Part shown: piece after piece, positions 17,288-26,287 of the stretch
Numbering within the stretch: the first letter of the stretch is position 1
Layout of the letters: each line of letters opens with the position of its first letter
Assembly (NCBI RefSeq): GCF_017352155.2
Contig: NZ_CP071462.1
Span: 1,860,001 to 1,924,000, forward strand
Reading direction: 5' to 3'
Length of the DNA stretch: 64,000 nt
From: Haloterrigena alkaliphila
GTDB lineage: Archaea; Halobacteriota; Halobacteria; Halobacteriales; Natrialbaceae
Notes under the pieces: model-generated
What the model was told of the DNA's origin: nothing
What the model saw: only the letters and a program-made list of their open reading frames with translations
Database searches by the model: none
Made by a program: the position numbers and the translations under genes

Positions 17288-17978
17288 GAGTGCTGCATAG
17301 AACTAGTTTGTATTCAGGGATAAGGGATTGGGCCTGTGGCTGAGAATCGGTCAGTCTCTGACGCGATCGTTCGCTGCGCCTCTAGTAGTGACGGAGGCCA
17401 CTAAGAGATCCTCGTGTTGCTAGGCTTTTGTCTACCACCCGATTTCCAACCTACAATAACACTCCCCCTCACATGGCACTAGGAGCCTCTTTTAGACAAA
17501 TCATTCCGAGACACTTCCCAAAACATAATTTTACTGTTGGTTAGTGTGGGCGATGTTACAAACCAGAACTGAGGATATGGCGCTTCTTTCACTGATATAC
17601 AGGTGATTTCGTGTAGTAGCCTCGACAAGGAAGATATTAGTCCCGTTTCTGAGATACGATTTGGATTACACGGGATTTCCAAGATGCTTGTAGTGGTTCT
17701 CCAAGCATCGCGCGTGGTGGCTACATCAGTTGCTATCTCTACTGATGAAATGATTTCTTCAGAATTATGTTGCGGCGATTGTGATCGATGGCGATTCCCA
17801 GCTAAACTCTTCATTTGAAGTGTGTTACGTGATTTCACTCACTACCGCGGTCCGAAATATATCGCTCTTTGCTTGCCTGGTGAATCGTTACGAGGATATT
17901 TTCTTCTTCAAAACGTGATGTTCGGCTGTGAGCCGAGGGTTTAAAAGTACACCCTTATTTCAATTCTGTGACTCTCAG
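17288..17978. other. Non-coding stretch between transposase-like gene and integrase
   Basis: About 690 AT-rich bases. Short overlapping frames exist on both strands, but none has haloarchaeal codon use or a recognisable protein. It probably contains promoters for both divergent neighbours. I see nothing else. Confidence 0.5.
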
Positions 17979-19394
17979 ATGAGTAGGGCTAAAGAGAACG
18001 AGTTGACTCTTCCGGATCTGCCGGAGAAGTTAGCCACACGAATTGAAGAACAGTCACGTGAATTAGAGAATGGTGATACGATTGTCGGGAACGGCGAGAG
18101 CCAACTCACCAGCGAACACCCTGTGAGTGTTGTTGAGTATTTTCTCTCTGTGAACGTCGATGACTGGGCAGACTGGACGTACAAAGACTACTCGTACGAC
18201 TTGACGAGATTTCTGGAGTACTGCGAATACGTCGACATCGATGATCTCTCAGAGCTTTCGTCGCGTGATCTTGTCGGGTTCAAACAGTGGCGGAAGAAGG
18301 ATGGGAACATCGGACTTGCAACCCTACATGGGCAACTGGCGAATATCCGTGTACTGATCAGATGGTGCGAACAGGTCGAGATTGTCGACGAAGGGGTAGC
18401 GGACAAGATAGAACTGCCAGATCTCGACCCGTCTGACATCGTCTCGTACACTCGGATTACATCAAAGCAGGCACAAGAGATTGTGGACTACTACGATCAA
18501 TTCGAGTATGTTCCCCGAGAGTTTGCCGAGTTCGCGTTGATATGGGGGGTGTTATGCCGCCTCGGCGGCGTTCGATCCTTAGACCTTGAAAGCTACAACC
18601 GCGAAGAAGGTTATATCGAACTCGAACACAGACCCGACGAAGAGACTCCATTGAAGAACGGCGAAAGTGAGGTGGAGGGCGAAGGTGGCGAACGGAAAAT
18701 CAATCTCCCAGACTGGCTCTGTGATATCCTGAACAGATATATCGACGGAACTGGAGATCCCGAACACCCGAAACGAATCGAGGTTGAAGACGAGTACGGT
18801 CGGAAGCCACTATTCACAACCAAGTATGGCCGAGTGTCGGAATCAACTCTCCGACGAGACCTGTACAGAGTCACCCAGCCGTGTCGGCGTGGGCAAGAGT
18901 GTCCACATGAGATGGATCCTGATGAGTGTGATGCTAGAACCAACAACAATCTCCTCAGTCGGTGCTTGTCTGCGGTGTCGCCTCATCCCGTTCGGCGAGG
19001 AGGTATCTGCCATCAGCTCAAGCAAGGCGTATCGAAGGATACTATCTGCGAACGCGCGGACGTGTCTCGAAAGGTGCTGAACAAGCACTACGACCTGCGC
19101 ACGAAAGAAGAGGCGCGACAACAGCGCCGGAACGAGCTCCGGAAGCATTTAGAGGGGTACGAAGAACCAACCCACGAGACGCGAACTGGCATCCAAGAAC
19201 AGATCCCACTTCTTGGCGACATTGTATCGGCGCAGGATAAGGTGAACACCGCCTTGAAGCACAACGCTGCGCGTGCTCAAGCGTGTAAAGCAGTAGCAGG
19301 GTACATCGTCTTCGTGGCGCTCATCAGTTTCAATTTCGGCCTCATGGGAATCGGGTTCGACCCAATCGCATGGGAGCTAGTTTTGAATCTGTGA
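17979..19394 (+). CDS. Tyrosine recombinase / integrase with C-terminal membrane segment
   Basis: 471 residues from ATG 17979 (MSRAKENELTLP); an upstream start adds 17 unlikely residues. Residues about 70-150 form a SAM-like core-binding domain (WTYKDYSYDLTRFLEYCEY). The catalytic part shows Arg in LCRLGGVRSLDLES, an HPVRRGG box (usually HxLRR) and the tyrosine in LNKHYDLRTKEEA. After it come a charged helix and one hydrophobic segment (AGYIVFVALISFNFGLMGIGF), a feature of some haloarchaeal integrases. It likely moved at least part of this island, but it is not next to the tRNA. Confidence 0.85.
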   Translation: MSRAKENELTLPDLPEKLATRIEEQSRELENGDTIVGNGESQLTSEHPVSVVEYFLSVNVDDWADWTYKDYSYDLTRFLEYCEYVDIDDLSELSSRDLVGFKQWRKKDGNIGLATLHGQLANIRVLIRWCEQVEIVDEGVADKIELPDLDPSDIVSYTRITSKQAQEIVDYYDQFEYVPREFAEFALIWGVLCRLGGVRSLDLESYNREEGYIELEHRPDEETPLKNGESEVEGEGGERKINLPDWLCDILNRYIDGTGDPEHPKRIEVEDEYGRKPLFTTKYGRVSESTLRRDLYRVTQPCRRGQECPHEMDPDECDARTNNNLLSRCLSAVSPHPVRRGGICHQLKQGVSKDTICERADVSRKVLNKHYDLRTKEEARQQRRNELRKHLEGYEEPTHETRTGIQEQIPLLGDIVSAQDKVNTALKHNAARAQACKAVAGYIVFVALISFNFGLMGIGFDPIAWELVLNL

Positions 19395-19420
19395 ATCGGT
19401 TTTGACGATCCAAGTTATCT

Positions 19421-19522
19421 CGTTGAATCACTTCATGAGTAACCAAATCAATCTTCATTAATTGAGGTCCTTCTTTATACACACTTTAGGGAGAAACACT
19501 TGGACACGATAGATGCAAACTG
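19421..19522 (+). repeat. Degenerate ~102-bp repeat, copy A
   Basis: This stretch, just after the integrase, matches 35474-35575 and 43858-43950. Shared blocks include CACTTCATGAGTAAC, ATCAAYCTTCATT and a TTCTT..ACACAC region followed by a gag-gaa/aac-ac-ctg block. In one frame copies A and B both resemble EVLLYTH/ETLLQTH then EKHLD/EEHLN, so the repeat is probably the 5' remnant of a transposase gene. The copies are diverged and have no intact ends. Confidence 0.6.
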
Positions 19523-19880
19523 CCTGGTGAACGTCCTACCAGTTTCAGATGAGATCCGGCGAGTCGCGCTGAATATCGAACAGAACAGGTACTATACCCA
19601 GACGATGGAGGGGTGACAGAGTGCATCGGAAACGCCACAAGACAAATCAAACCGGGGGAACAGTACCAAAAAATCTCAACAAAGGTTGTTCATCTGATCG
19701 GAGGGATGACCCGTAAGGTCCCGGCCTAAAGGTCTCTCCCTATCCCGAGAATGATATGCCGAAGGTCATTCCACAGATTTGGCAGTCTTCGATAGCGCTC
19801 AGATCAAGTGTCAGTCAACATGAATGGGTAGAGTCTTGGATTGAGATTCACATCCTCTTCCTTTATCAGACCGGTAAAGC
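19523..19880. other. Intergenic region downstream of repeat copy A
   Basis: About 360 bases without a supportable gene. It may contain more of the decayed transposase, because the frame continues for about 20 codons past the repeat. Confidence 0.45.
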
Positions 19881-20333
19881 TCATTCCTGATCACGATCGG
19901 CTTCGTCGAGGACCTCGTTAACGATCGCTTCCGCGTCGTCGCGGCTGACCGCACGGTCCCTGAGCGCTTCCCGGATCGTGAACCGGAGGACGTCGTCGTT
20001 GCTGAGATCGCTCTCCGTCAGGGTGTCGCGGAGGCGGTGCGCGAACGCCTCTTCTTCCAGGTCGCCGCATTTCGCGTCGATCTCGGTCAGCAGGCCGTGG
20101 ACGGCCCGGCCGTACGCTGTCAGGTCGTGGGAATCCTCCTCGAGGTAGTTGCCGTCTCGCCAGTCCGCGATCCAGTGCTGCACGCCACTCCGCGTCACAT
20201 CGAGCTCTTCCACGATGGTGGCAATATCGTCACCCTGCGCTAACCGGTTGAACGCGACCAGCCGGTTCTCGCTGCTGAAATCGCCGAAGATTCCCCCGAT
20301 CAAGCTCGGATGCTCCAGTCCAGATCCGTCCAT
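19881..20333 (-). CDS. Helix-turn-helix regulator
   Basis: 150 residues. Residues about 24-62 (RLVAFNRLAQGDDIATIVEE then LDVTRSGVQHWIADWRDGNY) form an HTH of the kind that reads a low-complexity operator. The C-terminal half is acidic and helical, with a RDAVSRDDAEAIVNEVLDEA-type dimerisation look. It points away from pbeA across a 1-kb gap that contains inverted repeats close to its own start. Likely self-regulating; control of the phosphorothioation locus is an inference from position. Confidence 0.7.
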   Translation of the reverse strand: MDGSGLEHPSLIGGIFGDFSSENRLVAFNRLAQGDDIATIVEELDVTRSGVQHWIADWRDGNYLEEDSHDLTAYGRAVHGLLTEIDAKCGDLEEEAFAHRLRDTLTESDLSNDDVLRFTIREALRDRAVSRDDAEAIVNEVLDEADRDQE

Positions 20334-20375
20334 ATCAGATCAACACCGGAAGCTTTTGAAAAGGCAGTGAAACTA

Positions 20376-20408
20376 GATATCGAAATTCGAAATTCGATGT
20401 TCGATATC
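20376..20408. promoter_or_regulatory. Inverted-repeat operator candidate (GATATCGAA/TTCGATATC)
   Basis: GATATCGAA at 20376-20384 is the exact reverse complement of TTCGATATC at 20400-20408. ATTCGA-type half sites lie between, and further related half sites continue to about 20434 (TATTCGACATC). The cluster begins 43 bases upstream of the HTH gene's start codon, a position suitable for operator control of the promoter. Confidence 0.6.
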
Positions 20409-21190
20409 CGAATGTCAGTATTCGACATCTGATACTGGTTCCAAATTTAGAAATTATTAATAGCATGCAGTACGTAGGGATGGTAGGCCCATGGCACTGC
20501 TTTCCGACGAGAAACGCTGGACGGACAGTGATCACGGGATACCCGCCGTCACAAGCATTAACCAACCAATATACTGAATTATATCCTACCCCCAACAATT
20601 CTAAACTAACTCGGAAAACATTAGATGGTACATCTAAAATACTGCTCAGAACGGTATGTAGGGAACACTGACACCGTTCACTACTTAATTCGTACCTATA
20701 AAGTATGAATGCAATGGTCGGCACGAGTAACGATGTTTTGCTACGTCTGGAAGCACAGCCGATAGTTTCCCGGTGTTATACTAGGGAATATATTTTGAAG
20801 AGACAGTGACTACCCGTCCTTAGTCTTGTGCGAAAAGCTATACGCCAAATCTTATGTCCTACAGGGATATTCTATCTGTGTAATATGCTTGTGGGTTATA
20901 CGTGGTCGGCTACGTTTCGTGTCTTTCACGCGCATTTCACTCCCTAATTGTTGGCCGGATAACCATCACCCGTCAAACACCTGACGCAGGAGTACATAAA
21001 CAGTACCTAAGTTTGAGGCCAAGATGTCAGTTTCTTCTCTGAGGAAAAATCTCCCTACAAACCCTCTTCCACCGTGTTAGGTTAGTTTCAGATGCTCGCT
21101 CTCTGAATTCCACAGAAACTTTACACACCAGAATGCTTAACTTCTCTCGGCGAATTCTCCCGGATGTCGCTCTCGTTGTGAGGGCGGCAG
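20409..21190. other. AT-rich intergenic region upstream of pbeA
   Basis: About 780 bases with low GC and no credible gene. The open frame at 20335-20724 on the minus strand has unnatural composition and overlaps the operator repeats. A promoter for the rightward operon presumably lies here or nearer the gene. Confidence 0.5.
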
Positions 21191-21288
21191 GGGGACGTGA
21201 CGTCCCCGAAAGCAAGTATCGCAGTCCACGGGTCCTCCTGGCAGAGTTCGCCCGTGGATGACGGCGGCGCCGAGGAAGCCCCGGCACC
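21191..21288 (+). other. Stack of three hairpins upstream of pbeA (possible structured RNA)
   Basis: A GC-rich island within AT-rich DNA contains three consecutive inverted repeats. GGGGACG-TGA-CGTCCCC is at 21191-21207. TCCACGGG (21225-21232) pairs with CCCGTGGA (21251-21258). GGCGCCGAGG (21266-21275) pairs with CCCCGGCACC (21279-21288) at 8 of 10 positions across a 3-base loop. It ends about 80 bases before the pbeA start, so it could be a 5' leader or a leftover structured RNA (for example the 3' end of an IS200/IS605 element). No homologue could be checked. Confidence 0.45.
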
Positions 21289-21367
21289 TTACGTTAGCCC
21301 TAGGCTTTCTCACCTTATCAAGGTTGCGCGTCGCTGCACCGTACGCACTAATCACCACGCTACACAC

Positions 21368-23734
21368 ATGGCGACTTCAGACGCGCACGACGACACGCAT
21401 CGTACGATCACTACCCTCAAGTCACTCGACTCCGCTGCGGCAGTCAAGGCGTTCATTGAGGACCAGCGCGCCGACAAAGGGCTCAAATGGGTTCGTGTCG
21501 GCGATCAGAACGCCGTTGGCACCGTCGAGATGGGAGGTAACCCCCGGAACGCACTGATGGAACGCGTAACCAATATGGTCGACGCCATCACCGAACGCGA
21601 GGTCATCGAGCAGTACGGGGACCTCGACACCGCGAAGGAAAAACTCCCGGACAATCCGCGGGATGCCGTCTCCGAACTGCTCGGGCTGCCGGCCGACGGC
21701 TACGACGGTGTCGACCAGAGTACCGTCCGAGAACTCGCGGAACTTGCGGCCATCCGGCTGGCCGACGCTGATGCCGACAACGGGCTGACCATCGAACTGG
21801 AAGACCAGGGAATCGGACAGGCCCCCAACGACTTCCCGGACACGTTCCTGTCGCTGCACGGCGACAACAAGAACAGCTGGCCGTTCCTCATCGGGAAGTT
21901 CGGTCAGGGTGGCAGCAACTCGTTCCGATTCGCCGACTACACGATTATCATCTCTCGGTCCCACGAGGGCGGCCCGGTCGGCTGGACAATCGTCCGCGAG
22001 AACAAGGAACACGAGACGGAGGACGGCGACATCGTCCGGGCGTACGAATACGCGGTCCGTCCGGATGGGACCATCCCGCAGCTTCCAGTGTCCGCAGCAA
22101 CCGAACTCGAGGGCGGCGGGTCAATCGTCCGGCTCGTCAACTACTACGCCGACGGCTTCACGGGACGCGGCGACGACAAACTCAAGCGGTCGAACGTCGC
22201 CGGTGTCACCAAGCACCTGCTGTTCGCGTCCGTCTACCCGATCCGGGTCGAGGACCACCGACAGGCCGAAGCCCCGCACGCCACTATCAAAGGCGGCCGG
22301 CATCTCCTGAACGACTCCAAATACGTCGACGAAGTCGATAACGATCTCCCGGACGCCGGCATGGCTCAGGGTCAGCGCACCCAGGGCGTGATGGACGTGA
22401 CCACCGATTACGGCGACCTCGAGGTCCGCTGGTGGATCGTCGACCCGTCCCAGTCCGGCCAGGATGACAAGAAACGGGACGTCGTCGAGCGGTTTGTGGA
22501 CCCGTCGCAGCCGATGGTCTTCACGCTGAGCGGCCAGGTGCACCACGAGGAAACCAAGCGCACGCTCGAGGGCAACAACCTCGGCTTCATCAAAGACCGT
22601 CTCATCGTCGAGGTGAACTTCGACAGCCTCGACAGTCACAAGCGGGAACTTGTGTTCTCGAGCACGCGCGACCGCGCGCTTGAAGGCGAGGAATACGACC
22701 ATGTGAAACAGCGGCTCGTCGAGGCGTTCAAGACCGATGACCAGCTCGCGGCACTGAACGACTACTACCACGAGAAGGCTCGGTCCGGCGGTGAGTCCGC
22801 TGACGAGGCCAACGAAGATCTGGCCGATCTGATGTCGACGTTCGACATCGAGGCCGACGACATCCCCGGACTTGAGGTTCCCGGCGGCGACGGGACCCGC
22901 ACCGACGGCGGTGACGGGGCCGGTGGCGACGGATCCGGTGGGGACCCGGGCTCCGGCGGTGGAGGCTACGTCCCCGACCCGGTCGACGACCTGAAGCCGG
23001 AACCGACCTGGCTCGAAATCGCCAACCCTGCTGCGGAACGCGGGGAAGCGATCACGGCCCGGCAAGGCGGCACGCTCTCGCTCCACGTCCGACTCGATGC
23101 CCAGGACCGGTTCGATGAACGCGACGACGTCACGTTCACGCCCGTGTTCACGGGCGCCACCAAGGACGCGTTCACGCAGAAGACCCGCCGTCGGCTGAAG
23201 AACGGGCACACCTACCTGGTGTTCGACATCACCGACGATATCGACATCGGCACGACCGGTGAAATATCGGTACGGCTGACCTGGAACGGCGGCGAGGACT
23301 CGCTGTCGAACACCGCTGCGGTCGAGATCGGGGAACCGATCGACCGGGATACTGGGACCAACCAAACGTCCGGCTCGGTGTCGCCGGAGATCATCCCCCA
23401 TGAGAACAACGGTACCGACGTACCGTTCAGCTTCGGCGAGGCCAGCGTCGTCAACTACATCGAACGCGATGATGGACAACGCGACCAAGTTCATGTCGCA
23501 CTCTTCAACGAGAACATCGCGCCGATCCTCGATAAGGTCACGCGCAGCGAGAATGTGCTGAACCGGTACACGCGGGAGTACATGGCGCACATCGCGTTCC
23601 TGGCGACGATGATGCAGCACCAGGACAAACTGGATGGGCTCGACGAAGAGCTCCGCAACCAGTACCTCAACCAGACCGCGCTTACTCTCATGCAAGCCAT
23701 CGCGAAGAACGTCGACCCGACGGACCTCGCCTAA
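21368..23734 (+). CDS. pbeA: PbeA-like GHKL ATPase of a phosphorothioation-linked defence operon
   Basis: 788 residues from ATG 21368; the frame is open upstream but reads through the hairpin region. A GHKL ATP-binding site is visible: N-box RNALMERVTNMVDA (60-73), G1-type EDQGIGQAP (145-153) and the lid GKFGQGGSNSFRF (176-188). A Gly/Asp-rich linker at about 505-535 separates it from a beta-rich C-terminal region. It is the first gene of a rightward operon that faces dndCDEA, the arrangement known for archaeal Dnd-Pbe systems where the Pbe arm blocks virus propagation. The letter A follows gene order and is an inference. Confidence 0.75.
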   Translation: MATSDAHDDTHRTITTLKSLDSAAAVKAFIEDQRADKGLKWVRVGDQNAVGTVEMGGNPRNALMERVTNMVDAITEREVIEQYGDLDTAKEKLPDNPRDAVSELLGLPADGYDGVDQSTVRELAELAAIRLADADADNGLTIELEDQGIGQAPNDFPDTFLSLHGDNKNSWPFLIGKFGQGGSNSFRFADYTIIISRSHEGGPVGWTIVRENKEHETEDGDIVRAYEYAVRPDGTIPQLPVSAATELEGGGSIVRLVNYYADGFTGRGDDKLKRSNVAGVTKHLLFASVYPIRVEDHRQAEAPHATIKGGRHLLNDSKYVDEVDNDLPDAGMAQGQRTQGVMDVTTDYGDLEVRWWIVDPSQSGQDDKKRDVVERFVDPSQPMVFTLSGQVHHEETKRTLEGNNLGFIKDRLIVEVNFDSLDSHKRELVFSSTRDRALEGEEYDHVKQRLVEAFKTDDQLAALNDYYHEKARSGGESADEANEDLADLMSTFDIEADDIPGLEVPGGDGTRTDGGDGAGGDGSGGDPGSGGGGYVPDPVDDLKPEPTWLEIANPAAERGEAITARQGGTLSLHVRLDAQDRFDERDDVTFTPVFTGATKDAFTQKTRRRLKNGHTYLVFDITDDIDIGTTGEISVRLTWNGGEDSLSNTAAVEIGEPIDRDTGTNQTSGSVSPEIIPHENNGTDVPFSFGEASVVNYIERDDGQRDQVHVALFNENIAPILDKVTRSENVLNRYTREYMAHIAFLATMMQHQDKLDGLDEELRNQYLNQTALTLMQAIAKNVDPTDLA

Positions 23735-23937
23735 CCACAGCACCAGCCGCAGCGGATCACCTGCGGCATCGGCGCTGACATCGTACTGCTCCCGAGTCGC
23801 TGTCAGGACAGTTGACGTCCTTTACCGCTGACGAGGGAGAAGAAACCACGAGGATTACGGTGAAACACACGGATCCATCGCCCCGGGAATAACAGGTATG
23901 GGAACATATTAACGGGTCCAACCCGATTTGAAGGCAA

Positions 23938-26088
23938 ATGAGCGGGCCAGATACAGCTGCAGACGGTGAACACGGGTTGCGGCAGCTGCAGCTGCAGGAA
24001 GAATATCGACTGGGTGACGACCCACTGAACGAGTTCTATATCCCGGCACTGCGCCAGAGTACTCGATACGACCGGGCGGCCGGCTTTTTCGACAGCAAGT
24101 CGTTACAGTACGCCGCCCAGGGCATCGCTGGCCTGATCGCGAACGGCGGATCGATGCGGCTTATTACGAGCCCGAATCTCAAGCCAGCGGACATCGAGGC
24201 TCTCCAGGCAGCCGACAACCGGGAAGCCGAACAGTCTGTCCTTGCTGACCGGCTTGAGGCCACGCTCTTCGAAGGAGACTATCTGGAGTTCGTGAACACA
24301 GACCGGTTCCAATGCCTCGCGTGGATGGTAGAGCAGGACCTGCTGGATATCCGGATCGCGTATCTCCCCGAGGGCGACGAGGCAAATCCGTTCCGTCTCT
24401 ACCATGAAAAGCTCGGCGTGATCCGGGACGATGCCGGGCACCGGGTAGCGTTCAGCGGTTCGATCAACGAAACCGCTGCCGGGTGGACGGACAACTACGA
24501 GTCGTTCGACGTATTCCGGAGCTGGCAGCCGGGCGAGGCCACACGTGTGGACAATAAGGAACAGGCGTTCGAGCAGCTATGGGACAATGATGATCCAATG
24601 GTGACAGTCCGCGAACTACCAGAGGCCATCGAGGCTGGACTGGAAGAGTGCAGTCCCGGTACGGTCGATGGTCTGCCAGCGCTCGAGATGTTTTTCAGTG
24701 AAGAAGGAGCCAACGGTAGTCGGACTATGAAAAATGAAGACGAAATCGAACTTTGGGATCACCAACAGGAAGCTATCCAGTGGTGGCGCAACCACGACTA
24801 CCAGGGACTGTTCGCTATGGCAACCGGGTCTGGAAAGACGCTGACCGCGCTCCGTGCGGCCCGGCTCCAGGCGGACGTCCGGCTGACCGTGGTGGTAGTC
24901 CCATCCAAAGTCCTACTCCAACAGTGGAAGGAGGAGATCCAGTCCGTGTTCGGGTCCGACATCGATATCCAAGAGTGTAGCGGGGACACGGACTGGAAGG
25001 CGAACATGACATCGCTGGTCGACCCGTTCCGGGTCGGCTCATTGGACGCGGTCCACGACCTGCCCCGGTCCGTGGTCCTGACCACGCTGCACACGGCGTC
25101 AAGCGAGACGTTTCTGAACTACCTGAAGCACGTGCCGCCGGAACGGCTGCAACTCATCGTCGACGAGGTGCACCGCGCAGGAGCCCCAACCTTCCAGTCG
25201 ATCTTCGACATCGATGCCGGCCGCCGAATCGGTTTGTCCGCGACACCGGACCGGCAGTGGGACGAGGAAGGGACGAACGCGATCTACAGCTACTTCGGGG
25301 GCCACGAGCCGTTCCGGTTTACGACGCAGGAGGCGATCGAGAATGGCTACCTGACGGAGTACGAGTATCATCCGATCATCTGTGAATTGACGCCGCAGGA
25401 ATTCGAGGATTATGCGGAGCTGTCGGTGCAGATCGAGCGGCTGTCGGCGCAGATCAGTTCGAACGATCGGGTGGACGAGTCGGTTATCAACCAGCGGGAT
25501 CACCTCCTCCGGGAACGTGCCGATATCAAGAAGACGGCAGCGCGGAAGCCGGACCGGTTCGAGGCGTTCCTGTCGACAGATCATCCGCGGCCGGCCCTGG
25601 TGTTCTGCGAGGACACCGAGCAAATCGAGGAATTGGAACACCAGCTGGAAGCCCATACAGACATCGATTACGGCGTATATATCTCCAACCGGGAGGAGGA
25701 ACAGGCCGAGGCGTTCTACCGGTTTGAACACGATCTCCTCGACTATCTGCTGGCGATCAAGTGTCTCGACGAAGGCGTCGACGTCCCGGACTGTTCGACC
25801 GCCGTGATCATCGCGAGCTCCCGGAACAAGCGGGAGTTCATCCAGCGACGTGGACGTGTACTCCGCCAGACAGAGGCCGTGGACCGGGCGCAGATCTACG
25901 ACATGCTCGTCCTCCCAGGGCTAGGCGCTCCGCCGGACGACGAGCGTGCCCGATCTCTGGTCAAGCAGGAACTCGAACGGGCAAAAATCCTGATGGAAGC
26001 AGCCGAGAACCAGGATTCGGTCGAGCAGCGTTTAGCAGAAGAGTTGGATACATATGGACGGAGTTTCAAACACCTAGCATACATCTAA
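23938..26088 (+). CDS. pbeB: PbeB-like PLD-SF2 helicase
   Basis: 716 residues. Residues 1-220 are a phospholipase-D-like domain with YHEKLGVI (H156-E-K158) and FSGSINETAAGW. The rest is an SF2 helicase: Walker A ATGSGKT (295-301), DEVH near 408, GLSATPDR near 432, CLDEGVDVPDC near 610 and QRRGRVLRQ near 636. This PLD-helicase arrangement is common in DNA-targeting defence proteins: the helicase translocates and the PLD domain may cleave. Second gene of the operon; its stop is one base from the next ATG. Confidence 0.78.
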   Translation: MSGPDTAADGEHGLRQLQLQEEYRLGDDPLNEFYIPALRQSTRYDRAAGFFDSKSLQYAAQGIAGLIANGGSMRLITSPNLKPADIEALQAADNREAEQSVLADRLEATLFEGDYLEFVNTDRFQCLAWMVEQDLLDIRIAYLPEGDEANPFRLYHEKLGVIRDDAGHRVAFSGSINETAAGWTDNYESFDVFRSWQPGEATRVDNKEQAFEQLWDNDDPMVTVRELPEAIEAGLEECSPGTVDGLPALEMFFSEEGANGSRTMKNEDEIELWDHQQEAIQWWRNHDYQGLFAMATGSGKTLTALRAARLQADVRLTVVVVPSKVLLQQWKEEIQSVFGSDIDIQECSGDTDWKANMTSLVDPFRVGSLDAVHDLPRSVVLTTLHTASSETFLNYLKHVPPERLQLIVDEVHRAGAPTFQSIFDIDAGRRIGLSATPDRQWDEEGTNAIYSYFGGHEPFRFTTQEAIENGYLTEYEYHPIICELTPQEFEDYAELSVQIERLSAQISSNDRVDESVINQRDHLLRERADIKKTAARKPDRFEAFLSTDHPRPALVFCEDTEQIEELEHQLEAHTDIDYGVYISNREEEQAEAFYRFEHDLLDYLLAIKCLDEGVDVPDCSTAVIIASSRNKREFIQRRGRVLRQTEAVDRAQIYDMLVLPGLGAPPDDERARSLVKQELERAKILMEAAENQDSVEQRLAEELDTYGRSFKHLAYI

Positions 26089-26089
26089 C

Positions 26090-26275
26090 ATGCAAGATTC
26101 TGTTTCCAACGACGAACTGCGGACGCTTATCCAGGAAAAGGCTGAGGAACATAATCTACCGCCTGAACTTCTCCTCGAGATCTATGAGGCCGAGCGTGAG
26201 GTCGTGAACATGGACCGACGGGGATCAATTCTGAAAGATGTCAGGGCGTTACTGGAAGACGAAGTCGACAACTAA
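26090..26275 (+). CDS. 61-residue helical protein inside the pbe operon
   Basis: 61 residues, acidic and almost fully helical by composition (SNDELRTLIQEKAEEHNLPP, LLLEIYEAEREVV). It starts one base after the pbeB stop and ends 12 bases before the pbeC start, so it is translated within the operon. No family recognised. It might bridge the helicase and the SMC-like ATPase, or act as an inhibitor. Small genes like this are easily missed, so it may be an uncounted component. Confidence 0.68.
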   Translation: MQDSVSNDELRTLIQEKAEEHNLPPELLLEIYEAEREVVNMDRRGSILKDVRALLEDEVDN

Positions 26276-26287
26276 CACCGCAGACCT

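Noticed and set aside
17479-17838. 119-codon minus-strand frame before the integrase
   Set aside because: No protein-like pattern, AT-rich intergenic DNA and conflicting frames on the other strand.
20335-20724. 129-codon minus-strand frame upstream of the HTH gene
   Set aside because: Overlaps the operator repeats, and its composition (many Ser, Tyr, Leu, Cys) is unlike haloarchaeal proteins.
22121-23743. 540-codon minus-strand frame opposite pbeA
   Set aside because: Valine/arginine/aspartate-rich mirror of a GC-rich coding gene, a common artefact; pbeA has clear ATPase motifs.
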